A stretch of 64,000 nt of DNA from contig NZ_JAHHQJ010000004.1 in NCBI RefSeq assembly GCF_020026455.1, positions 124,001-188,000 of the forward strand. Direction: 5' to 3'. Positions 19,658 to 27,358 of the stretch are shown here, piece after piece; position 1 is the stretch's first letter, and the number at the start of each line of letters is the position of its first letter. A program made the translations under genes and the position numbers. Origin of the DNA: Alistipes sp. (GTDB lineage: Bacteria > Bacteroidota > Bacteroidia > Bacteroidales > Rikenellaceae). The notes below the pieces were generated by a model. The model did no database searches, was not told where the DNA came from, and worked only from the letters and a program-made list of their open reading frames with translations.

Positions 19658-19978
19658 TTACCGAACAACCTCACCCAACAGATTCTCGAGGCTTGCACCC
19701 TTCTCCACCATCATCGGCTCCGATTTTTCCTCAGCGGGTTCCGACTCCGGTTCGGCGGGAAGCTGTTCCGGCTTCATGGGATCGGGCGTCTCTTCCGGAG
19801 CGGTCGGCTCCTGTTCGGGGGTAGCAGGCTCCTGTTCGGGGGCGGTGGGATCCGGCTTCTGCTCGGGAGCAGTGGGGTTCTCCGTCTGGGGCGTATCCTC
19901 CTTTTCGGGTTGCTGGGCATAAACCATTCCTCCGGCCGTCAGCATCAGTGTCGCCATCATTACAATCGTCTTTTTCAT
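19658..19978 (-). CDS. Small Pro/Glu/Thr-rich secreted protein
   Basis: A 106-residue protein with a signal peptide ending near GGMVYAQ. The mature part is low complexity, built of imperfect units of the type TAPEQxP/ETPDPMKPEQ, very acidic and proline-rich, with a less repetitive tail (MMVEKGASLENLLGEVVR). It has no Cys and no recognisable catalytic motif. Such regions are usually extended and may span the periplasm or act as a linker or sponge; this is inference. It is bounded by its own terminator and by a sigma-54-like promoter with upstream repeats, just downstream of a sigma-54 activator gene. That makes it the best candidate target of the regulator. Confidence 0.7.
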   Translation of the reverse strand: MKKTIVMMATLMLTAGGMVYAQQPEKEDTPQTENPTAPEQKPDPTAPEQEPATPEQEPTAPEETPDPMKPEQLPAEPESEPAEEKSEPMMVEKGASLENLLGEVVR

Positions 19979-20054
19979 AACTTTAAAATTTAAAATGGTT
20001 AAACTTTATTCTTTCGTTAGCGAATCGTCTTACTCGCGTTCTGAATGCTGAAAG

Positions 20055-20070
20055 TTCAAGCGGAGTGCCA
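20055..20070 (-). promoter_or_regulatory. Sigma-54-like promoter for the small secreted protein
   Basis: On the minus strand, TGGCACTCCGCTTGAA matches TGGCAC-N5-TTGCA at all positions except the C of the -12 GC, which is A. Transcription would start near 20043, leaving about 65 bases of leader before the gene start at 19978. The neighbouring sigma-54 activator gene and the repeats 70-130 bp upstream support the call. The imperfect -12 element keeps confidence moderate. Confidence 0.5.
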
Positions 20071-20137
20071 CAAACGAGTAAAAACAACAACACGCTGATT
20101 ATCAAACAGAAAACCAGCGTGCCAAAAATTGGAGAGG

Positions 20138-20199
20138 GTGTGGAAAAATGGGGAAAAGCAACAGAAAGTGTGGAAAAATTCCACAGTCGTAGTGTGGAA
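20138..20199. repeat. TGTGGAA repeats, candidate enhancer sites for the sigma-54 activator
   Basis: TGTGGAA occurs at 20139-20145, 20169-20175 and 20193-20199. The first two lie in a 12-base direct repeat GTGTGGAAAAAT with a 30-bp period. The second also forms a dyad with TTCCACA at 20179-20185 (spacer AAA). The cluster lies 69-129 bp upstream of the sigma-54-like promoter, the usual distance for enhancer sites, in the 260-bp gap 19979-20238. Binding is inferred. Confidence 0.55.
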
Positions 20200-20238
20200 C
20201 GGCTCTCCGGAGGCCGCGACCGGACGGACAAAAAGGCC

Positions 20239-21636
20239 CTATTCGATCCCGTAAAGATGGAGTTTGTTGTAGAGCGTCTTGCGGTCGATTCCGAGCAGTT
20301 TGGCGGCCTGCGACTTGTTGCCGCCCACCGTTAAGAGGGCACGGCGGATCTGCTCCTCCTCGGATGCCGGGTCGCGCAGCGAAAGAGACGCCTCCGCAGC
20401 TTCGACCGGACCTTCCGTAACTTCGGCCGGCAAGTCGCGGCAGGCGATATACTCGCCCGCGGCGAGCAGCGTCGCCGACATCACCGCATTTTTCAGCTGC
20501 CGCAGGTTCCCCGGCCAGTCATAGGCGGCAAGGGCCGCGGCGGCCGCCGCGTCGAACCCGACGATCCGCTTGTCCAGCTCCCGGTTGGCCTGGTCCAGAA
20601 AGAAGTCAGCGAAGAGCGGAATATCTCCGCGCATCTGGCGCAGACAGGGCATGCGCAGCGTGAACGAGTTGATGCGGTGGTAGAGGTCGGCACGAAACAC
20701 CCCGCGCGCAATGGCCGCCTCGAGGTCCTCGTTGGTCGCGGCCACAAGACGGATATCGACGGGAATCTCGCGGTTGCTGCCGACGGGACGGATCCGCCGC
20801 TCCTGCAGGGCACGGAGCAGCTGCACCTGCGTTTCGTAACTCAGGTTGCCGACTTCGTCGAGAAAGAGCGTACCCCCGTCGGCCGCCTCGAAAGCCCCCG
20901 TCTTATCGGCCAAAGCCCCGGTGAAGGCCCCCTTGACATGGCCGAAAAACTCCGAAGCCGCCAGATCGCGGGGGATGGCCCCGCAGTCGACCGCCACGAA
21001 AGGCTTTCCGGCACGCTTGCTCTCGCGGTGGATCAGCTGCGCCACATGCTCCTTGCCCGTGCCGCTCGCACCGTTGACCAGCACCGACATGTTGGTCGGA
21101 GCCACCAGCCGGATGTGTTCGTACAACAGCCGGGCGGCGTCGCTGTGGCCCTCGATGTAGTTGAGCGGCGGCTCCGAAGAGCTCCCACCGGCACGCGGCG
21201 CAGGTTTCGGCGCGGATTTCGCGGCCGGGGCCGCCCCTGTCGGGGCGGTGGTCTCTGCCGGGAGTGTCTCTGTCGGGGCATCCAGCGCCTCACGGATTTT
21301 TTTCAGCAGTTCGTCGGGATTCACCGGCTTGGCCACATAGTCCCGTGCGCCGAGCTTCATGCACCGCACGGCGTTCTGGATTTCGGCGTAACTCGTCATC
21401 ACGATCACCGGCGCCGTCACACCCGCCCCCGCCATCCATTGCAGCAGGGCGATTCCATCCTCGTCCGGCAAGCGCATGTCGCTCAGCACGAGCGAGAAGC
21501 CGCCCGCAGCAAGGGCCGTGCGCGCCGTCGCCACCGACGAGGCGGTCTCGACTCCGAAACCGCGTTTCGAGAGCCACGTGCGCAGCATCAGGGCAAAAGT
21601 AATATCATCGTCGACAATCAGAATACGCTCTTCCAT
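20239..21636 (-). CDS. Sigma-54-dependent response regulator (NtrC family)
   Basis: A 465-residue enhancer-binding protein. The receiver domain has the acidic pocket LIVDDD and phospho-acceptor Asp53 in LVLSDMRLPDEDG. The central AAA+ domain starts near YIEGHSDAARLLYEHI and carries Walker A GASGTGKE, the sigma-54 contact loop GAFTGA and Walker B GGTLFLDEVGNL. A Fis-type helix-turn-helix ends the protein (EQIRRALLTVGGNKSQAAKLLGIDRKTLYNKL). The ATG at 21636 lies 5 bp after the kinase stop; a GTG at 21645 overlapping that stop is an alternative. The two genes are therefore coupled and form a phosphorelay pair. Its likely target is the small secreted protein gene downstream. Confidence 0.95.
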   Translation of the reverse strand: MEERILIVDDDITFALMLRTWLSKRGFGVETASSVATARTALAAGGFSLVLSDMRLPDEDGIALLQWMAGAGVTAPVIVMTSYAEIQNAVRCMKLGARDYVAKPVNPDELLKKIREALDAPTETLPAETTAPTGAAPAAKSAPKPAPRAGGSSSEPPLNYIEGHSDAARLLYEHIRLVAPTNMSVLVNGASGTGKEHVAQLIHRESKRAGKPFVAVDCGAIPRDLAASEFFGHVKGAFTGALADKTGAFEAADGGTLFLDEVGNLSYETQVQLLRALQERRIRPVGSNREIPVDIRLVAATNEDLEAAIARGVFRADLYHRINSFTLRMPCLRQMRGDIPLFADFFLDQANRELDKRIVGFDAAAAAALAAYDWPGNLRQLKNAVMSATLLAAGEYIACRDLPAEVTEGPVEAAEASLSLRDPASEEEQIRRALLTVGGNKSQAAKLLGIDRKTLYNKLHLYGIE

Positions 21637-21641
21637 AGACC

Positions 21642-24128
21642 TCACAAAGATAAGGTTTTTTCAGCTTCTGCCACAATCGCACGGATTTTTCCGGCCGCCG
21701 CACGCAATTCGCCGCAAAGGGCGTCCGGCAACGGACCTTCGCACATCTCGCCCCGGCGCAGCGTCGCGGCAACCTCCGCGGCCCCGAGCATCGTGAAGAT
21801 CGGCAGCATCCTGTGCGCCAGCGCCTTAACCGTCGCGACATCCCCCTCGTCGAGCGCCCGTTCAAGTCCGGCACAGTTTTCGGCCGCCTGTTCGGCAAAC
21901 GAGCGCAGGATGCTTCGCGCCGCCTCGGGATCGTCCCCGGCATAGGCCGTCAGGGCCGTAAAGTCAACCCCGTCGGCCGGCGGAACAGCCGCATCTCCGC
22001 CCTGGGCGGCAATCTTCGCGCTGCCGCAGGCCGCCCGTATCGCCGCCACCAGTTCGCTGTATGTGAATGGTTTGCGGAGGCATCCCGCAAAACCGCGGGC
22101 CCTAAAATCCGCAGCCCCCAGATCCCCGCGCGCCGACACGGCGATCACATTCAGCCCGGGATCGACCCCGTGCACCGCCTCGAGCACACCGAATCCGTCG
22201 GCCGACGGCATCTGCAAATCGGTCAGCACCAGATCGAAACGGCTCTCGCCGACAAGTTTGGCGACATATTCGGGATATTGGCAGCTCTCGCAGCCGATCC
22301 CCGCACGGCGGCACATCGCAGCCGTCATTTCGAGCTGCAGGGGATCGTCGTCGACCAGCAGCACGCGCAATCCCGTCTGGGGCACAGGTTCTTCGGCGGC
22401 CGCCGCCGCACTCCCGGCCGCCGCCTCTCCGACGGGGAGCGACACGATGAACTTGCTCCCTTCGCCGGGCCGGCTTTCCAGCGAAATCGTACCGTCGAGC
22501 AGTTTCACGAGGCGGTTGACGATCGACAGCCCCAATCCGAAACCGTCGACTCCCTGCGCCGAACTCAAACGCACGAACTCGGCGAAGATCCGTTCCCGCT
22601 CCTCGCGGTCGATGCCACGGCCCGTGTCGCGCACCGAGAAGATCAGCCGTCCGCGCACCACGTCCACACGGAGTCTCACCGAGCCTTCGTCGGTGAACTT
22701 CAAGGCGTTGGATATCAGATTGTCGGCAATCTGCCGGATGTGGAGCGCATCGCCCGAGACCTCCCCCGCGGCAGCCGGCTCGACCACCAGACGCAGTTCC
22801 AGCCCCTTGGCCGCGGCCGCGGCGGCGAATCCCGCACGGATGGTCTCGAACAGCTGCGCGGGGCTGAACGCCACGCAGCAAACCTCGATCTTATTGATAT
22901 CCAGCCGGTAGAAATCCAGCAAGCTGTTGACCAGCGCCAACAGGTGTTCCGACGAGCCTTTCATGTTGCGCAGGTAGAGCTCCTGCCGCTTGTCGTTCGT
23001 CAGCCGTGCCAGCAGGTCGATATAGCCCATCACCGATCCCAGCGGGGCCTTGATGTCGTGCGTGATGGCCAGCATCAGCTTCTCACGCGCCTCCAGCAGG
23101 GACTCCTTGTCACGGTTGGCACGCTCCAGCTCGCGGCGGTAGCGGTTGCTGCGATTGATGTCGCGCCAAAGCATCCCGACGAACAGGAGCATCAGCACCA
23201 CGGCCCCGATGGCCACTCCGCCCAGAATGCGCGACGAGCGCCTGCGAAAAGCCTCGTTGCGTTCGATGCGCTGCATCAGGTAGGCCGTGTCCTCGGCCTC
23301 GAAGTCCATGATCAGGCGGTAGATCTTCGTATTGACCAACTCGTTGCTGTAGCTCAGCCGCAGCCCCTCCTGCCACGCATGGTCGTAGATGCCCTGCCGG
23401 TTGCTCGTGACACTGTCCTGCAGGGCCCGCAGCACCAGCACGATGGTGTCCTTCACCGCGTCGACGGGGATGACCGGGGCGATGGTCTCGCGGCGCGAGA
23501 TCACAAGACTCGAATCGGACGACGGCGGACTGAACAGATCGCCCAAACGCTGGAAAAAGCGGCGTTTGGCCCGCGGCACGGACGTCGTATCCTGCCGGAT
23601 GATGCTGCGGAGCGGGATCGTATCGCCCAGGATGCTCTCCCGGGGACCGATCAGACTGCGGATGTTCTTGTCCAGCAGTCCGGCCGTGGCCCCGGCGCGG
23701 ATCGAACGGCGCAGGCTCATCGTGCGGCGCTCCTTGTCGGCGATCAGCCGCGTGATGCTGTCCAGGCGCATCGTCTGCAGCGAATCCCCGCCCAGAGTCA
23801 GCGCCCGGAGCGAGTCGATCGAGGCCCGCACGGTGCGCAGCTCCCGCCTGTAACGCATCTCGTAAGAGGCATATCCGGCGATCATCAGCTGCCCGTAGCT
23901 TTCGGCCTGATAAAGGTGGTAGAGGGTCCGGTTGACGGCGCTGCGCTTGGTATGCAGCAGGGCGTAGCTGCGGTCGGGGGCCGAAAAACGGACCGCCACC
24001 CGATAGACATAACCCACCGAGAGAATACAGACCGCAATCAGCAGGAGATAGCCCGCCACGATCTTCGTTTTGACAAATTTCGACTCCTTCACAGGCCCAA
24101 ATATACGAAAAAGCCCGAAAACCCGCAT
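21642..24128 (-). CDS. Hybrid sensor histidine kinase with receiver and HPt domains
   Basis: An 828-residue membrane kinase. A first membrane helix (KIVAGYLLLIAVCILSVGYVY) is followed by a periplasmic, mostly helical and Arg-rich sensor region of about 250 residues and a second helix (ILGGVAIGAVVLMLLFVGML). HisKA has His357 in ITHDIKAPLGSVMGY; HATPase shows NLISNALKFT, DTGRGID and GFGLGLSIV. A receiver with Asp637 (LVLTDLQMPSADGF) and a C-terminal HPt domain with His772 (LAHRMLPIFTML) complete a His-Asp-His relay. The last step would phosphorylate the sigma-54 regulator encoded directly downstream. The start is uncertain: a TATATTTG box at 24105-24098 lies 5 bp before an in-frame GTG at 24092, which would give an 816-residue protein from a nearly leaderless message. 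Confidence 0.93.
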   Translation of the reverse strand: MRVFGLFRIFGPVKESKFVKTKIVAGYLLLIAVCILSVGYVYRVAVRFSAPDRSYALLHTKRSAVNRTLYHLYQAESYGQLMIAGYASYEMRYRRELRTVRASIDSLRALTLGGDSLQTMRLDSITRLIADKERRTMSLRRSIRAGATAGLLDKNIRSLIGPRESILGDTIPLRSIIRQDTTSVPRAKRRFFQRLGDLFSPPSSDSSLVISRRETIAPVIPVDAVKDTIVLVLRALQDSVTSNRQGIYDHAWQEGLRLSYSNELVNTKIYRLIMDFEAEDTAYLMQRIERNEAFRRRSSRILGGVAIGAVVLMLLFVGMLWRDINRSNRYRRELERANRDKESLLEAREKLMLAITHDIKAPLGSVMGYIDLLARLTNDKRQELYLRNMKGSSEHLLALVNSLLDFYRLDINKIEVCCVAFSPAQLFETIRAGFAAAAAAKGLELRLVVEPAAAGEVSGDALHIRQIADNLISNALKFTDEGSVRLRVDVVRGRLIFSVRDTGRGIDREERERIFAEFVRLSSAQGVDGFGLGLSIVNRLVKLLDGTISLESRPGEGSKFIVSLPVGEAAAGSAAAAAEEPVPQTGLRVLLVDDDPLQLEMTAAMCRRAGIGCESCQYPEYVAKLVGESRFDLVLTDLQMPSADGFGVLEAVHGVDPGLNVIAVSARGDLGAADFRARGFAGCLRKPFTYSELVAAIRAACGSAKIAAQGGDAAVPPADGVDFTALTAYAGDDPEAARSILRSFAEQAAENCAGLERALDEGDVATVKALAHRMLPIFTMLGAAEVAATLRRGEMCEGPLPDALCGELRAAAGKIRAIVAEAEKTLSL

Positions 24129-24160
24129 GCGGAAAATGCACGACGGCACTATTTAATGCT

Positions 24161-24168
24161 TATCTTTG
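24161..24168 (+). promoter_or_regulatory. Probable -7 box for the small membrane protein gene
   Basis: TATCTTTG fits TAnnTTTG and lies 36 bp before the start codon at 24205. It is within the divergent gap shared with the hybrid kinase gene. Confidence 0.55.
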
Positions 24169-24204
24169 CGACAAACACACGGAAAAATCCGGCACACGAA
24201 AACC

Positions 24205-24609
24205 ATGAGAAAGCATTGGATACTGACTACGATAACGCTTGCCGCCGTGCTGGCTGCGGCTGCCTACCTCCGCTTCTTCTTCGTCTTCGGCGAGGGCGTC
24301 AAGAGCGGCGAACTGAACTACGTCGTCTACAAGGGCGTGCTTTTCAAGACCTACGAAGGGAAGCTGATCCAGACCGGCATCCGCTCGAAAGCCGCCGGGT
24401 CGATCCAGTCCTACGAGTTCGAGTTTTCGGTCGAGAACGAAGCTCTGGCGCGCAAGCTGATGCTCCAAGGGGGAAAGACGCTCGAACTGCACTACAAGGA
24501 GTATTTCGGGGTACTGCCCTGGCGGGGTTTCACCAAGTTCATCGTCGACAGCATCGTCGCCGTCCGGCCTGCGAAGCAGGGAATCGACTCCCTGGCAGAG
24601 CATCCATGA
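24205..24609 (+). CDS. Conserved single-pass membrane protein of unknown function
   Basis: A 134-residue protein with one N-terminal membrane helix (WILTTITLAAVLAAAAYLRFFFV) and a short extracytoplasmic domain beginning GEGVKSGELNYVVYKGVLFKTYEGKLIQ. The domain looks like a compact beta-rich fold with no catalytic motif. From memory, similar small proteins are widespread in Bacteroidales and are sometimes labelled 6-phosphogluconate dehydrogenase; nothing in this sequence supports that label. The ATG at 24205 puts the charged MRKHW segment directly before the helix and is preferred over a TTG at 24166 that overlaps the promoter box. Confidence 0.75.
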   Translation: MRKHWILTTITLAAVLAAAAYLRFFFVFGEGVKSGELNYVVYKGVLFKTYEGKLIQTGIRSKAAGSIQSYEFEFSVENEALARKLMLQGGKTLELHYKEYFGVLPWRGFTKFIVDSIVAVRPAKQGIDSLAEHP

Positions 24610-24646
24610 GGCCTCCGGACGCCCTGCAAGGGGATGCGTGAAATAA

Positions 24647-24665
24647 TTTATCGAAAAACGATAAA
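24647..24665. promoter_or_regulatory. Candidate operator TTTATCG-AAAAA-CGATAAA upstream of the ABC exporter
   Basis: Inverted repeat with 7-bp arms and an AAAAA centre. The same 19 bases (20 with the next T) occur once more in the window, at 48915-48933 before sppA, at exactly the same distance from the promoter boxes. It lies just upstream of the -33 element, so it would not be transcribed and is better explained as a protein-binding site than as a terminator. Confidence 0.7.
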
Positions 24666-24670
24666 TATTT

Positions 24671-24700
24671 TTTGACATTCACAATTTATTCCTATATTTG
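24671..24700 (+). promoter_or_regulatory. Promoter of the ABC exporter operon
   Basis: TTTG (24671-24674), an 18-base spacer and TATATTTG (24693-24700) match the Bacteroidetes sigma-70 consensus closely. The start codon of the ATPase gene is 37 bp downstream. Confidence 0.8.
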
Positions 24701-24737
24701 CCGCCGTAACAATCCAAAAAACAAAACATCAGCGACA

Positions 24738-25658
24738 ATGGATTTACTCACAGTAGAACACGTCACCAAACGCTACGCTTCGCACACGGCGCTCGACGAC
24801 GTATCGCTCGCCATCCCCAAAGGTTCGGTCTACGGACTGCTCGGACCCAACGGAGCCGGCAAGACAACCCTGATCCGCATCATCAACCGCATCACGGCGC
24901 CTGACACGGGCCGCGTGCTGTTCGGCAGCCGGGAGATCGCTCCCGAAGACATCTACCGCATCGGCTACCTGCCCGAGGAGCGGGGTCTCTACAAGAAGAT
25001 GAAGGTGGGCGAACAGGCCGTCTTCTTCGCCCGTCTGAAAGGACTTTCGCGCCGCGAAGCCGTCGTGCGGCTGAAGCAGTGGTTCGTCCGGTTCGGCATT
25101 CAGGACTGGTGGGACAAGAAGGTGGAGGAGCTCTCGAAGGGCATGGCCCAGAAGGTCCAGTTCATCGTCACAATCCTGCACGAACCCGAGCTGCTAATCT
25201 TCGACGAGCCGTTCTCGGGATTCGACCCGATCAACGCCAACCTGCTGAAAGACGAAATCCTGGCGCTACGCGACAAGGGTGCGACGATCATCTTCTCGAC
25301 ACACAACATGTCCTCCGTGGAGGAGATCTGCGACCACATCACGCTGATCAACAAATCGCACAACATCCTCTCGGGCCAGGTCGACGAAATCCGCCGCCGC
25401 CACGGCTCCAACATCTTCGAGGTGGCCTACCGCGGCGAGGAGCAGACCCTGCGTCAGGCCGTCGCGGGGCGCTGCGAAATCATCGACGGCACGCAGGAGG
25501 AGTCGGTCTACCGGATGCTCAAGCTCCACGTCGCGGACAGTGCCGAAGTGCGCGGGGTCATCAGCGCGATCAACGAGTCCGTCGAACTGCGTTCGTTCCG
25601 CGAAATCATCCCCTCGATGAACGACATCTTCATAAGGGCCGTGAACGGCTCGCTGTAA
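24738..25658 (+). CDS. ABC transporter ATP-binding protein (exporter type)
   Basis: A 306-residue ATPase. It has Walker A GPNGAGKTT, the Q-loop region YLPEERGLYKKM, a signature ELSKGMAQKVQ, Walker B LLIFDEPFSGFDP and the switch His in STHNMSS. The C-terminal extension after residue 210 resembles the DUF4162 tail of Nat/drug-type exporters. The start at 24738 precedes the usual MDLLTVEHVTKRY opening. With the permease 139 bp downstream it forms an ABC-2 exporter, possibly of sodium, a drug or a lipid. The shared operator with sppA hints at an envelope-stress role, which is inference. Confidence 0.93.
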   Translation: MDLLTVEHVTKRYASHTALDDVSLAIPKGSVYGLLGPNGAGKTTLIRIINRITAPDTGRVLFGSREIAPEDIYRIGYLPEERGLYKKMKVGEQAVFFARLKGLSRREAVVRLKQWFVRFGIQDWWDKKVEELSKGMAQKVQFIVTILHEPELLIFDEPFSGFDPINANLLKDEILALRDKGATIIFSTHNMSSVEEICDHITLINKSHNILSGQVDEIRRRHGSNIFEVAYRGEEQTLRQAVAGRCEIIDGTQEESVYRMLKLHVADSAEVRGVISAINESVELRSFREIIPSMNDIFIRAVNGSL

Positions 25659-25797
25659 AACCGCCGTTCCGATCCTCCGGGCCCTTTCAGCAAGATCCCC
25701 GCAAAGGCGGGTTTCGGGGAGGGACAAACCGGTCGGAACGCCGCGAAAATACCGCTCTCAGGAGCACCAACGATCAACGAATCAATTACATCCTGTC

Positions 25798-27120
25798 ATG
25801 TCCAACATATCCATCATCATCCAGCGCGAGTTCAACGAGCGCGTACGTAAAAAGTCCTTCATCATCACCACGCTGCTGATGCCCCTGCTGATGATCGGAC
25901 TGATGGCCGCCCCGGCACTCATCATGCAGTTCTCGCGGGGCGACGAGAAGGTCATCACCGTCATCGACGACAGCGGGCTGGTGGCCCCGAAACTCAAAAA
26001 CGGCGAGGAGATCCGTTTCGAAACCACGGACCTGTCGACCGAGGAGGCCCGCAAGCAGCTGACCGACAAATTCGGCGTGCTCTACATCGGCGGCAACATC
26101 CTGGAAAATCCGAACAACATCCGCCTCTACGCCAACTCCTCGTCGTCGCTCTCGCTCGAAAGCAACCTCACGGAGCAGATCGAGCGCATCCTCGAAGCCG
26201 AGAAACTCAAGGCCTACAACATCGAAAACCTCTCGCAGATCCTCGACGAGGTGAAGACCTCGGTCAACATCCAGACCTTCCGTAACGACAAGTCGCAGGA
26301 GAAGGACGCGCAGGCACAGTCGTCGGCCGTGGCCTCGGCCGTGGGTTACATCCTGGGATTCATCCTCTACATGTTCCTGCTGATCTACGGATCGATGGTC
26401 ATGCAGTCGGTGATCGAGGAGAAGAACAACCGCGTGCTGGAGGTGATGGTCTCGTCGGTGCGCCCCTTCGACCTGATGATGGGTAAAATCCTCGGCGTGG
26501 CCTCGATGGCCATCGTGCAGGTGGTGCTCTGGGGCGTGCTGATCGCCGGCGTCGGGTCGCTGGTGATGCCCCATCTGATGCCCGAAGACGTGATGGCAAG
26601 CGCCCAGGCCATGCAGCAGGGCATGCCCGATGCGGCTTCGATGTCGGACATGAGCCCCGAAATGCTGCAGGCCGTGGCCACCATGACCGACCTGGGCTAT
26701 ATCGTCAAGATCTTCGTCTGCCTGCTGCTGTTCGTCTTCGGCGGATACCTCCTCTACTCGGCGATGTTCGCCGCCGTGGGTTCAGCCGTCGACAACATAC
26801 AGGACGCCTCGCAGCTGCAAATGCCCATCACGCTGCCGATCATCCTCGCCCTGCTGATGATGATCGTCGTCATCAAGGACCCCAACTCGCAACTGGCCTT
26901 CTGGTTCTCGATCATCCCGTTCACCTCGCCGATCGTCATGATGGCACGCATCCCCTACGACATTCCGCTGTGGGAGGTCATCCTCTCGCTCGTGGTACTC
27001 TACGCCTCGTTTGTCGGCATGGTGTGGTTTGCGGCGAAGATCTACCGCGTGGGGATCTTCATGTACGGCAAGAAACCCTCGCTCAAGGAGCTGCTCAAGT
27101 GGGTACGGTACGATAGTTAG
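25798..27120 (+). CDS. ABC-2 type transporter permease
   Basis: A 440-residue membrane protein. The first helix (FIITTLLMPLLMIGLMAAPALI) follows a short cytoplasmic tail with REFNERVRKKSF. A large extracytoplasmic domain (about 45-175) comes next, then five helices including ASAVGYILGFILYMFLLIYGSMV and PITLPIILALLMMIVVI. This is the ABC-2 (NatB-like) layout and pairs with the ATPase upstream. A possible structured element lies in the 139-bp gap between the two genes (TCCCCGC...GCGGG...GGGGA near 25690-25720), which could lower downstream expression. Confidence 0.9.
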   Translation: MSNISIIIQREFNERVRKKSFIITTLLMPLLMIGLMAAPALIMQFSRGDEKVITVIDDSGLVAPKLKNGEEIRFETTDLSTEEARKQLTDKFGVLYIGGNILENPNNIRLYANSSSSLSLESNLTEQIERILEAEKLKAYNIENLSQILDEVKTSVNIQTFRNDKSQEKDAQAQSSAVASAVGYILGFILYMFLLIYGSMVMQSVIEEKNNRVLEVMVSSVRPFDLMMGKILGVASMAIVQVVLWGVLIAGVGSLVMPHLMPEDVMASAQAMQQGMPDAASMSDMSPEMLQAVATMTDLGYIVKIFVCLLLFVFGGYLLYSAMFAAVGSAVDNIQDASQLQMPITLPIILALLMMIVVIKDPNSQLAFWFSIIPFTSPIVMMARIPYDIPLWEVILSLVVLYASFVGMVWFAAKIYRVGIFMYGKKPSLKELLKWVRYDS

Positions 27121-27188
27121 CTGACGGGCAGGCGCCGTCAATCTGCTTATGCCACCCGTCCGGCGGCATTCGCAAACAGGTTCCGCCC

Positions 27189-27215
27189 CAAGCCCCCGTC
27201 CGAAGCGGGGGCTTG
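27189..27215 (+). terminator. Hairpin after the ABC exporter operon
   Basis: CAAGCCCCCG and CGGGGGCTTG form a perfect 10-bp stem with a 7-base loop. No strong T tract follows, so it may be a weak terminator or an mRNA 3' end protector. Confidence 0.6.
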
Positions 27216-27255
27216 TCGCAGGAAGCCCGATGCGCCTTCCCGAAAATGCAACTTT

Positions 27256-27300
27256 TCTGTTATCGGGATAACAGATTCTTAAAATATTTTCATAAATTTG
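27256..27300 (+). promoter_or_regulatory. pgk promoter region with a palindromic operator
   Basis: TAAATTTG (27293-27300) is a good -7 box, 58 bp before pgk. A 20-base palindrome (27256-27275, arms TCTGTTATC and GATAACAGA around GG) covers the place where the -33 element should be. No TTTG is seen at that spacing. A regulator bound here would either block the promoter or replace the missing -33 contact. Confidence 0.65.
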
Positions 27301-27358
27301 TCCCGAATTAGGACCAGACGAAAAACATTACACCAAAATATTTAAAAATCAAACAGCT

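Noticed and set aside
20109..20124. Second sigma-54-like site (TGGCACG with TTTTC)
   Set aside because: The -24 part is good, but the -12 GC is replaced by TT. The site at 20055-20070 is better.
19983..20231. 82-codon frame over the sigma-54 promoter and TGTGGAA repeats
   Set aside because: It has no signal or domain character in its first half. The region is better explained as regulatory DNA.
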